Assembly: GCA_015679605.1 (NCBI GenBank)
Contig: JAAAVE010001120.1
Coordinates: 1-10,035, forward strand
Length of the DNA: 10,035 nucleotides
Direction: 5' to 3'
Source of the DNA: Podila epigama
Lineage: Eukaryota > Mortierellomycota > Mortierellomycetes > Mortierellales > Mortierellaceae
Below are positions 1 through 7,620 of this stretch, piece after piece; the stretch's first letter is position 1; the number at the start of each line of letters is the position of its first letter. The notes below the pieces were generated by a model. It worked only from the letters and a program-made list of their open reading frames with translations, was not told the DNA's origin and ran no database searches. The position numbers and the translations under genes were made by a program.

Positions 1-273
1 AAAAAAAAATACTGCGGCAAACGTATAGGCCTTCCATTTTGGAACCCACAAACAGAAGCCTTTTGTAACATGCTTCAGATTCCAAACAAGATCAACCGAC
101 ATGGTCGTCGTGCTTATTGAAGTATCTGACCTCCGTAAATGTAAAAAATATAAAATTATTTGTTGGCCGCAGCAACACAATAAAAAAGTTTTTTTTTTTT
201 TAACTCCCTCCTTTTTGTGTGTCTCTCCATTTGGAACATTTAACAAAATCTCATTCTGAAAAAAAACATAGAC
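1..273. other. Left edge and upstream region of the Sqs1-like gene; possible neighbour fragment
   Basis: No gene can be assigned here. On the plus strand a frame is open from the window edge to a TGA at 118-120 and reads in part YCGKRIGLPFWNPQTEAF. An AATAAA at 179-184, about 60 nt further on, would suit the last exon of an upstream plus-strand gene. On the minus strand an ATG at 102-100 opens a 34-codon frame to the edge, beginning MSVDLVWNLKHV. Both cannot be real, and either may be chance or a repeat fragment. The stretch from about 121 to 273 is AT-rich with a T run near 188-200. It most likely carries the promoter and 5' leader of the gene starting at 274. Confidence 0.35.
149..155 (+). 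promoter_or_regulatory. TATA-like element upstream of the Sqs1-like gene
   Basis: TATAAAA lies 119 nt before the ATG at 274, in AT-rich sequence. The spacing would allow a short leader, but in a region this AT-rich the motif may be fortuitous. No transcription start is visible from sequence. Confidence 0.2.
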
Positions 274-3255
274 ATGCCAAAACGAGGAGGCAGTCATCGT
301 GGGCGCGGGGGTTCACATCGAGGTGCTCGAGGAGGTGCTGGAGGAGGAAGAGGAGGTGGAGGAAGCAGACGTCAGTCGCGGGATAGTTTTAGTACCTCAA
401 GTTCTTGGCAGGCAGATGATGACTTTATTCACCTTTCTTCAGGCAGTGGCAATAGGGTATATGGTAAAAAATATATATATATGTTTTATTGAGAGCGAGA
501 GAGAGAAAGAGAGAGAGAGAGAGGTGCAAGGGGAGTGCAAACCTTTGAATGTTATCGCATGGATCTAAAAACTATGCCTGCCTCTTTGTATTAAAACTTA
601 TAGATCAGTGGCATGTAAAAAGGGGTAATGGTAAAGGTCAGCATCGTGGAAGAGGAGGTAGAGGCGGCGGCGGAGGAGGGTCAGGAGCTGTCTATCGAAT
701 GATTCAAGGCTCCAAGAAGACAATGGGAACACAAAAGAATAGCTCTGGTCATGAAGGTGGTTCATTTCGATCATCTCGGAAACGAGGAGGTCAACCTGTT
801 GAGATCAAGTTTAGTCGTGCAACGGAGGCTGTGAATCATTCAATGTCGATCTATGGGGATGATGATAGTGACAATGATGAAGACGACGATCAAGGACACT
901 TGAATGGTAAAGTATCCGACCTAAACACTGACGACGTTCTTTTTGTTACTCGTTGTTCTGACGTTTTTTGTAGTCGCTTTTGTGATGTTGTGCTGACATT
1001 ACTATACCTCACATCTTTTTTTTTATATCTAAACGAGTAGATAGCGATGATGGATCAGAAGATGGATATTTTATGGAAGGCGAGTTTGAATGGGAAGAGG
1101 GTGATCAGGATCCAGCATTGAAGTATCAAAAGACGATTCAAGAACGGAATAATAAGGTGGACAAGACAACATTAGCCAATACTGCACCGTTGACCAGCTG
1201 GGGCGGTGCATTGACATATCAGGTACAACCTATGGAATCGGATACGAGTAGTCTTGATGGTACCAGCACTACGGTTGTGCAAGAGACCGTAAGCGCAGTG
1301 ACGAGCAGGCTAAAGGAAAACGGAGATCAAGCGATGGGAATGGATAGGAGTACAGCTTTACGAAATCGGATAAAAAAGCCAAGGCTTGGTATAGACTTGA
1401 CCGAGGAGATTGCGATGAGAATGGATGCAGGTCGCATAGCGGATGGCGATGAGGAGGAGGAGGAGGAAGGAGAACAGGAAACTCTGATGTGGGTATTGGA
1501 CCCCACACCAAGCCATCCGTTGACGACTATGGCTACGACCACTACTACTACCACAACAAGATCAACGGAAAGTACATCGGCAACGGCAACAAGTGTAGAG
1601 ACAGTGTCGGCAATCACAGTGGCAACAAGCGTTGAAGCATCATCAATCTCATCATCAGCGATAGTTGTTGCGCCAGAAGAAGAGCCGATGATGTGGGTCA
1701 TTGACACTGAGCCAACAGAGATCAATGAAAAAGAAACGGAGCATGAGCCTACCCCGACCTTTGTCGAATTACCACCAGAACAACTATGGTCTTCCAAAGT
1801 GAAAAAGGCTAAGCGATCCAAACGTGGAGGTAGAAAGTTGAAGGAAAAGGAGAAACTTCAAAAGTTGGCGCGACGGGTAGCAGTTGGAGACCAAGAGGAT
1901 GATCTGATGCTTCTGGAAGAGCCAGAGAGTGAAGTCGATGATGAGATGCTGGCCATGGAGGATTATCTTTTGGTAAGGATAAAGAAAGCTAATGTTTTAG
2001 TGTGTTTCATTGATCATGCTTCTACTGTGTAGTCGATAACTAACATATGTTGATGATTCCACTTTAAACATACACGGCAAACAACATTCATATAGAACAC
2101 AATGGATCCTGACAACCCTGACCAATTTGATTCACTCCTTGGGTCATTACGGGGGCCTTCTTCGGGCTTTGGCCATTCGAGCGAGATTGGCGGGTTGGAT
2201 GCAGATGATTCAGACTTTGAGCAGGATGTGTCAGAGGATGATAGCCTGGATGGCGGTGATCATGAGGACATGGACTTTGCCTATGGATACATGCCGAAAT
2301 CCAAATCCAAATCCAATTCTTCGATGGCGTTTGATTTGGAAGACATTCCTGCGAGTAGTTTCATAGGCGGACGAAAAAAGAAGGGCAAGAATGCACCTCA
2401 TGGCGGCAACTTGGAGACTCTTTCGGAACTGAACAGGTACCGTGGTCTAGTTTCGATGGGTTGTTTTTGTACTTGTTTTGTACACATGGATTGACATCTC
2501 ACCCATCTACCCATTTTTTTTTTTTTTCGTTATCGCGTCTAAAATAGAGCAATTGAGGACTTTGTTCGGGACGATGACTTGAGGCAATTGCAACTGCCCC
2601 CAATGCCAAAGGCTCTCCGTCGCAAGGTTCACTTGTTGGCTGAGAACTATAATCTTGAATCACAGAGTCTTGGATCGGGCAAAAATCGGGCACCCATGCT
2701 TGTCAGGACGCACCAAACACGGTTGCCACCTCATCCAGTTAATGTAAAAAAGTTGTTGAACCAATCAGAGCAGGAGCTAAAGATGATTTCAATCCAACGG
2801 CGTATGAACAAGCATGAGGGAGGAAGAGGAGGAAGAGGAGGTGGTGGTGGCTCAAGGAGAGGCGGTTCAAGGCGTGATAAGGATGACAAGGGTGGTGGTG
2901 CTACGGCAACACGACCTGCGTTTGGATCAGTGGTAGGTGGAGAAGCGTCGGCCATCTCTACCGAGAACAAGGGACATCGGATGCTTGCCAAGATGGGGTA
3001 TGTTACATGTTTCTTTTTTTTTGCTGATTTCCCTTGACACTGTTGTCTAATTCCCTTTGCTTTACTGCCCTTTCTCTCTCACACTTCTGGAACCTTTGTA
3101 TGTGTTGCTCACATCGTTTTCATGAACGTTTTTTTTTCAATGTTTCCTCTTTTAGATGGTCTCCTGGTGTTGGTCTTGGCGCGACTGGAGAAGGAATTAT
3201 TCAACCCATTGAGGCAGTTATGCGAGCCAAGCGTCGTGGACTTGGTCATGAATAA
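274..3255 (+). CDS. SQS1: Sqs1-like R3H and G-patch domain protein (Prp43 helicase cofactor), six exons
   Basis: Exons are 274-463, 604-906, 1041-1972, 2096-2436, 2548-2997 and 3156-3255, giving 771 residues, close to yeast Sqs1 (about 767). Introns are 140, 134, 123, 111 and 158 nt, all GT-AG with matching phases. In order the protein has an RGG-rich N-terminus (about 4-32), a second RGG block (about 78-90), an acidic patch (149-161), a Glu-rich then Thr/Ser-rich middle, and acidic stretches. The R3H domain follows at about 589-650, with its signature Arg613-x3-His617 in LRRKVHLLAENY. A third RGG block spans about 680-698. The C-terminal G-patch (731-771) includes KMGWSPGVGLG and ends GLGHE. 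In yeast, Sqs1 uses its G-patch to stimulate the DEAH ATPase Prp43 in ribosome biogenesis and spliceosome work; R3H binds single-stranded nucleic acid. The ATG at 274 starts MPKRGG, a typical basic Sqs1 N-terminus, after an A-rich leader. The R3H-before-G-patch order and length make the family call strong; the helicase partner is inferred. Confidence 0.9.
491..524. repeat. Imperfect (GA)n microsatellite in intron 1 of the Sqs1-like gene
   Basis: A purine tract, mostly GA dinucleotides with a few interruptions, lies inside the first intron (464-603). A short AT run at about 470-481 precedes it. It is non-coding in the spliced model and probably length-polymorphic. Confidence 0.85.
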
Positions 3256-3397
3256 CACAGCTATACCTTCTTTTTTTTGCCATTTCATTTCATATGAACA
3301 TTTGGAGACACGCGTGTGCTCGTGTGTATGTACGTGATTATTGAGTGTAGGCGTGTATGGGCATGTGTGAATTGTGTTTTTTCTATTGTGTCTGTGA

Positions 3398-3429
3398 GAA
3401 CGTGTCCTCGCTCTATGGCGAACACGTTC
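3398..3429. repeat. Short inverted repeat (hairpin) in the convergent spacer
   Basis: GAACGTGT at 3398-3405 is the exact complement of ACACGTTC at 3422-3429. Inside the 16-nt spacer, CGC (3409-3411) can also pair with GCG (3418-3420). On RNA from either strand this gives an 8-bp stem with a 3-bp inner helix, located in the 3' flank of both genes. A function in 3'-end formation is only a guess. Confidence 0.5.
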
Positions 3430-3484
3430 CTTTTTCTGGTCCATTTCCCAGTCCAGAAAGCATATTCCACACATGCAGACACAC

Positions 3485-3490
3485 AATAAA
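3485..3490 (+). terminator. Candidate polyadenylation signal of the Sqs1-like gene
   Basis: AATAAA lies 230 nt after the stop codon and is followed by an A-rich stretch. It is the only perfect hexamer on the plus strand between the two convergent genes. The cleavage site would fall very near, or inside, the 3' end of the opposing maiA coding region. Confidence 0.4.
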
Positions 3491-3550
3491 TCAAGAAAAA
3501 AAGAAAAAAAAAATGGGGCAACACGTCAGATTGGTTTTGCGTGGGCTATA

Positions 3551-5025
3551 TTAACTAAAGTCTGCGGGACAGTCGATTTGACAGGAAGGGTGTGCAAGCT
3601 TGAACGACTCTTCCTTCTCCAGCTTGTGGTTGATGCGCCAGACGATCGGATATTCCTTCATGTCCAATCCAGCTCTAAAGGAACAATAGTGGAGGAGGCA
3701 TGGTCATGGGATAATAGGACAATGGTTAAGAAGTCATAAGGCATGAAAAAAAAAAGTTTGACTAGAAAGAAAGTTAACTCTTACCGAACGCCGTTGTAGT
3801 ATTGAGGGACGAGAACGACATCTGCCATCGTGATCGTGTAGCCAAAAGCATATTCCCCTGCTGTCTTTTCCAACAGAGCCTCGAGTGCTGTCATATGAGA
3901 AGGATAAAAGACCTGTTTTAGCGATTTTTTTTGTTTTATGTGAACTGGATTCATCCCCAATTAGGACCTCCGAGGCTCCGAGACGGTCATCCTTTGCAAA
4001 GCAGAGAATGTGTATGTCATGAAAGCATGTGCAATGCATATTTCTTTTGGCGTTTTCGAAGTGAATATCCTGAGATGAGAAAAGTGATCCTTTTTTTTAC
4101 CTTTGAATCCTTTCCGCAACCAATGAACTGACCAACCCTGTTGTTCCTCTGGGTCACTGCTGTAGTGTTTGGCCGCTCGGGAGGTGCTGACCGATTGCAT
4201 ATCCATGGCCATGGTATCCACGATTGCACGCACCTATCCCGCCATGAAAACCGTATTTTATATATATATATATATAGTAGGTCGTAATGAGTCAGTCAGG
4301 ATTTGATATGGCTCTTTCTCTCTTCATGCCACTCTCGCACACATTCTCTCTCTAGAATTGTTCTATTTCTGAGCATCAGACAAAAAAAAAAAAAAAAAAC
4401 GAAACACCAAAAAACGACACGCCAAAGTAATAAAAACTCACAATAGCTTTGTCGACGGGGTCCTTTGGAAGCAAAGGGTACTCTATTATGGCGTGATCCC
4501 AAAAAAACAAGAGTGGCAGTTTGAGTAAGGATTATCAAAAAAGAAGACGAGAAAAAGACATCACAAAAAATGAGATTCAACCACGGTTTTCGCTCGCTTT
4601 TTTTTTTCCTGACCTGGGCGTGTTTCTTCGAGGTATTCAAGAATGCTGAGAGACTGTGTGAGGACATGGCCATGGTCTACGAAAGCAGGTACGGCGCCAA
4701 AAGGGTGGATCCTTTTGTATTCTTGTGTTTTCTATGAATTGAAAAAAAGTAAGAACAGGAAAGATGAGCAGAACTATCTTTTAGTATATACTTGTGTACA
4801 ACATATACATCAACAGAACGAAAAAAAAAAAAATGAACAAAATGTGCACTCTTCATGTACGTTCTGTCCGGTGAGGAGATTGATGGGACGGGTCTCGTAA
4901 GAGATGCGCTTCAGATGGAGAGCGATGCGGACTCGATAGGAGCATGAGGACCTGTAAAAGGAATAGAGGATGGGTAGATCCTTGTTTGGGTGGTGGTGTT
5001 CACCACCAGTAAGAACAAGCGACAT
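3551..5025 (-). CDS. maiA: Maleylacetoacetate isomerase (glutathione S-transferase zeta), six exons
   Basis: Minus-strand exons are 5025-4861, 4731-4614, 4482-4442, 4233-4101, 3887-3785 and 3674-3551, giving 227 residues, about the usual family length. All five introns (129, 131, 208, 213, 110 nt) are GT-AG and in phase. The thioredoxin-like N-terminal half begins at [20 protein letters not shown] (17-36). Ser26-Ser27-Cys28 is the zeta-class active-site motif. Val69-Pro70 (the cis-proline turn) and Gln81-Ser82 in [11 protein letters not shown] are glutathione-site elements. The helical C-terminal half carries [31 protein letters not shown] and the typical ending [10 protein letters not shown]. 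The family isomerises 4-maleylacetoacetate to 4-fumarylacetoacetate using glutathione, the penultimate step of phenylalanine/tyrosine catabolism, in the cytosol or mitochondria. The start at 5025 leaves a short 16-residue extension before the core. No homogentisate dioxygenase or fumarylacetoacetase gene is adjacent, so it is not in a catabolic cluster here. The pairing with the divergent gene at 5989 appears coincidental. Confidence 0.93.
4259..4276. repeat. (TA)9 microsatellite in intron 3 of maiA
   Basis: Nine uninterrupted TA dinucleotides lie 25 nt from the acceptor side of the 208-nt third intron (4234-4441). They are non-coding in the spliced model. Confidence 0.9.
4382..4399. repeat. 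18-nt poly(A) tract (poly(T) on the maiA sense strand) in intron 3
   Basis: An uninterrupted run of 18 A lies within the third maiA intron, so it reads as a U-tract in the pre-mRNA. Similar T-rich runs sit in several other introns of this window, for example 2514-2527 in the Sqs1-like gene. Confidence 0.9.
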
Positions 5026-5089
5026 TATTTTTTGTTTTTTTTTAGTGTGCGTGTAAGAGTGTTTTTTTAATAAACGTTGTGCAGGTTTA

Positions 5090-5106
5090 GTGTGTGTGTG
5101 TGTGTG
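5090..5106. repeat. (GT)n microsatellite
   Basis: Seventeen nt of perfect alternating GT open a longer GT-rich stretch running to about 5260. On the sense strand of maiA this is a CA repeat in the presumptive 5' leader. Alternating purine-pyrimidine tracts of this kind can adopt Z-DNA, though nothing here shows that it does. Confidence 0.85.
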
Positions 5107-5217
5107 CGTTAGTGCGATTGAAGGATGTTGGTGAGCTGGATGTGTGTTTGAAGAGTGTGCGTATGTGTTTGTGAGATGTGTGGTGTATTTGTATTTGTAT
5201 GTGATATGTGATATGTG

Positions 5218-5375
5218 ATGTGTGTGGTATGTGATATGTGAGTGATAGGGGTGAGGTGAGGATGAAGTGCGTGAGAAAAGAAAAGAAAAGTTGTGACATT
5301 TGGTGAGGCGCTCTTTTCTTTTTTACACACACACCATGCTCACTCATCACGCATCACACCACATACCACACACAT
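5218..5375. repeat. 16-nt perfect inverted repeat in the divergent region
   Basis: ATGTGTGTGGTATGTG at 5218-5233 has its exact reverse complement at 5360-5375, with a 126-nt spacer. The arms come from opposite-strand low-complexity sequence (GT-rich on the left, CA-rich on the right). The repeat therefore brackets the point where strand bias flips. Given the low complexity it could be chance. Confidence 0.6.
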
Positions 5376-5396
5376 AAACACCATAAGTCACATATG

Positions 5397-5409
5397 CACA
5401 CACACACAC
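5397..5409. repeat. (CA)n microsatellite
   Basis: Thirteen nt of perfect alternating CA lie in the CA-rich right half of the divergent region. They mirror the GT tract at 5090-5106 in the left half. Confidence 0.8.
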
Positions 5410-5891
5410 GTTCCTCTTTGTTCACTCCCAACAACACAACACAACACAAACACAACAGAACAGAACATGCACACGGACCTTCTACGCCCCTCGGGCAAAA
5501 TGTAAAGTGGCCAGCCATTAAGGTGTATATCCTAAAAAGGAAAGTGTCCTTGCGACCATTGCCAAATTTGGACGATTTCTATTTTCCTTTACACTCTTTT
5601 TCTCCTCAACGTTATTCCATCGACTGTGTTATTCTTGCAAAAAAAAAAAAAAACTCAAATTGAGAGGGCGCCTCTGTTAAAACTCCGCCTTTTGGCAAAA
5701 TATGACTGACTCCAAGTCGACAATGCTTTCATTCATTCATCCATTCTTCATTCCTTCTCTTGCATTTCATACACTTTTTTACTACTGTAATACATTTGCA
5801 TTCACTTTCATTAATACCCTTTTATCCACTTGCATTCAATCTCATTCACTCATTACCTCTCCACTCCTACAAACAACGCTACACATATTCA

Positions 5892-5959
5892 TATATTCAT
5901 ACATATACAAACATAAAGCACATATATCCTTATATTCATTCATATACACACATAAAGCA
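5892..5959. repeat. Two near-identical 29-nt direct repeats just upstream of the Rch1-like start
   Basis: The copies are 5892-5920 and 5931-5959 and match at 27 of 29 positions, with differences at copy positions 10 and 19. They are separated by 10 nt, so the period is 39 nt. Both end in ACATAAAGCA. The second copy ends 29 nt before the ATG at 5989, so the pair lies in the promoter or the 5' leader. They may be a recent local duplication or a repeated protein-binding site. Confidence 0.8.
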
Positions 5960-5988
5960 AACACATACCTATACAACAACCGTCCAAA

Positions 5989-7602
5989 ATGGCCCCCATG
6001 GACGAAAAGATCACTCTTGACAGCCACCAGAAAACAGAAAAAGATACCATGGTCACTCCCTTAGAACGGGTAGAGTCTCATTCACCGCCTGACCAGCAAC
6101 AGGACATCTCTATATCTCAACAACCTGATGATCTACATCATCCCAGGGACAACATGGATCCGCCAGTGAACACACCACCAGCCGTTTCATGGAAGACAAA
6201 GGCTTGGGATCTTTGGATGAAGAACTGGTTCTTACTCGGGCTTGTCGTCGTCATTGTTGTGGCCAGGTACGTACCCGACTGGGGCAGAACAGGCGGCCCT
6301 ATTCGGCCAGAATACTCGGTCAAGTACGGCATTACAGCCTGTATCTTCTTGCTCTCCGGTCTGTCGCTCAAGACCAAGGATCTCTTGATCTCGGCTATCA
6401 ACTACCGTGCCCATCTCCTCGTCCAAATCACTTCCTTTGTCATCATCCCTCTCGTCGTCAAGGCCGTCACAGCCCTCATCGGTCTCTCTACCTTCAACTC
6501 GACCCTCCTCGCTGGTATGGCCATCACCTCGGCCACTCCCACCACCATCTCCTCCAACGTCGTCATGACCGCCAATTCGGACGGCAACGAATCACTCGCC
6601 CTCTTCAATGCCGCCCTCGGCAACCTGCTCGGTGTCTTTATCTCGCCCGTCATTGTCCTCATCCTACTCCAACATACCGATGCCACACCCTCGGACAGTC
6701 AGCATGGCCTGGATTATGCTACCATCCTCCGAGATCTTGGCACCACCATCCTCGTCCCGATCCTTGTCGGTCAAATCTATCTCTACTTTTTCCCAAAGTC
6801 TGTTGCTTGGGCCAAAAAGAAGGTTCACTTTCCAACACTCAACAGTTCATGTCTCCTCATCTTGGTCTGGACAGTGTTTTGCGATGCTTTTTACAATGAT
6901 ACATTTGCTTCTGTTTCTGCTGGAGAGATCATTGCCATTGGCGCATTGCAAGGCGTTACCTTTTGGGTGATGACCTTCTTTCTTGGTTTTGTGGCCCGAG
7001 TACGACCGGCCAAGATCCGGATCCTCAAGATTATGGAAGAGAATCAGCAATACAATGAGCGTCAGGAGCGGCGTCTTGAAGAGGCGACCGGCAGATCAGA
7101 CAGACATCAGAATGATGACAGCACGGATACCCCTGTCGGTCAAGGTGGTGCCGTCGATGCTGATGGTGATGGTGACCAGAGGACTATTCATCTTCGGACT
7201 GTTTACCCCCCTGTGACGGATGGCCTGTCGCTACCACGGACTAGGATACAGCAGTTTGTGGAGCCCATGTCGAAGGAAGACACAGTGGCGGTCCTGTTCT
7301 GTGGAGCGACAAAGTCGGTGGCGATGGGTATCCCGATGATCAAGATCCTGTATGCGAATGGACCAGGGTCGTCCCTGGCAGGCTTGTTGGCGACGCCGTT
7401 GCTCATATACCATGTGGAGCAGTTGTTCAGTGGAGCGTTTATGGTTGGCTGGCTCAAAAAGTGGGTTGGGCGAGGTGAGGAGACACTCGAGTCGTTTGTT
7501 GACAAGAAGACAAGTGCACAAGCTAGTCCTGTTGGCGGGAACAATGGCTCTAGTAGTCCATCGTTGTCAACACTTGACAACATTCCTCAGAGGGCCTCAT
7601 GA
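5989..7602 (+). CDS. RCH1: Rch1/SLC10A7-type membrane protein (SBF-like family)
   Basis: This is a single uninterrupted 537-residue frame. The N-terminus (1-75) is polar and Pro/Gln-rich. About ten hydrophobic spans follow, near 79-95, 111-127, 141-160, 170-187, 203-228, 249-267, 285-302, 312-337, 432-452 and 462-485, matching the ten-helix SLC10A7 fold. Family-type segments include KYGITACIFLLSGLSLKTKD (113-132), ATPTTISSNVVMT (182-194), LFNAALGNLLGVFISP (205-220) and VLFCGATKSVAMGIPMI (435-451). Fungal Rch1 acts at the plasma membrane as a negative regulator of calcium influx, and animal SLC10A7 affects calcium and glycosylation; true bile-acid transport is not expected. The hydrophilic loop at about 339-430 is long, with a charged helix and an acidic DADGDGDQ (390-397). 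The start has a good context (AAAATGG); Met4 is an alternative. The gene has no introns, unlike both neighbours, and a polyadenylation signal follows closely. The family is confident; the transported solute is not known from sequence. Confidence 0.92.
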   Translation: MAPMDEKITLDSHQKTEKDTMVTPLERVESHSPPDQQQDISISQQPDDLHHPRDNMDPPVNTPPAVSWKTKAWDLWMKNWFLLGLVVVIVVARYVPDWGRTGGPIRPEYSVKYGITACIFLLSGLSLKTKDLLISAINYRAHLLVQITSFVIIPLVVKAVTALIGLSTFNSTLLAGMAITSATPTTISSNVVMTANSDGNESLALFNAALGNLLGVFISPVIVLILLQHTDATPSDSQHGLDYATILRDLGTTILVPILVGQIYLYFFPKSVAWAKKKVHFPTLNSSCLLILVWTVFCDAFYNDTFASVSAGEIIAIGALQGVTFWVMTFFLGFVARVRPAKIRILKIMEENQQYNERQERRLEEATGRSDRHQNDDSTDTPVGQGGAVDADGDGDQRTIHLRTVYPPVTDGLSLPRTRIQQFVEPMSKEDTVAVLFCGATKSVAMGIPMIKILYANGPGSSLAGLLATPLLIYHVEQLFSGAFMVGWLKKWVGRGEETLESFVDKKTSAQASPVGGNNGSSSPSLSTLDNIPQRAS

Positions 7603-7620
7603 ACAAACAAAGCTATGCTG

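Larger units (their letters stand above)
3256..3550. other. Convergent intergenic spacer (3' flanks of the Sqs1-like gene and maiA)
   Basis: These 295 nt separate two stop codons facing each other. The plus strand is GT-rich from about 3305 to 3420. It holds a small hairpin (3398-3429) and an AATAAA (3485-3490). For the minus-strand gene only a weak AATAAT (complement of 3337-3342) is seen, about 210 nt past its stop. Overlapping 3' ends of the two transcripts are plausible. Short open frames here are low-complexity and look non-coding. Confidence 0.6.
5026..5988. promoter_or_regulatory. Divergent intergenic region with shared promoters and 5' leaders
   Basis: This 963-nt region lies between the start codons of maiA (leftward) and the Rch1-like gene (rightward). 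On the plus strand, about 5026-5300 is GT-rich with only about nine C. From about 5325 to 5470 it is CA-rich and G-poor. About 5471-5700 has balanced composition and may hold promoter elements. From 5726 to 5988 it is again nearly G-free and has no ATG. The leftward leader is likewise free of minus-strand ATG from 5026 to 5296. Small repeats are listed separately. Several open frames here (for example 5702-6064 plus, 5087-5350 minus) translate to low-complexity sequence and look non-coding. No convincing TATA box or known operator was identified. Confidence 0.6.

Noticed and set aside
457-463. Alternative intron 1 donor at 457 in the Sqs1-like gene
   Set aside because: Cutting there leaves phase 0, which does not match the exon starting at 604. 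The donor at 464 restores the frame.
1327-1821. 164-residue minus-strand open frame opposite Sqs1 exon 3
   Set aside because: It is the complement of Thr/Ser/Glu repeats, giving Val/Ser runs. The plus strand carries the spliced R3H/G-patch gene.
3109-3524. Minus-strand open frames of 79 and 125 codons in the convergent spacer
   Set aside because: They are low-complexity, overlap the last exon of the Sqs1-like gene, and have no recognisable domain or splice support.
4940-4956. Acceptor-like TTTTACAG inside maiA exon 1 (minus strand)
   Set aside because: Reading straight through gives the intact GST-zeta motif [16 protein letters not shown], so it is coding rather than a splice site.
5087-5350. 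Minus-strand open frames in the GT-rich intergenic region
   Set aside because: The products are Thr/His/Ile-rich translations of a dinucleotide repeat, with no plausible protein character.
6189-6899. 236-residue plus-strand open frame overlapping the Rch1-like gene
   Set aside because: It is a shadow in another frame, caused by C-ending codons. Its translation is Arg/His/Pro-rich with no family features, while the main frame has clear membrane spans.
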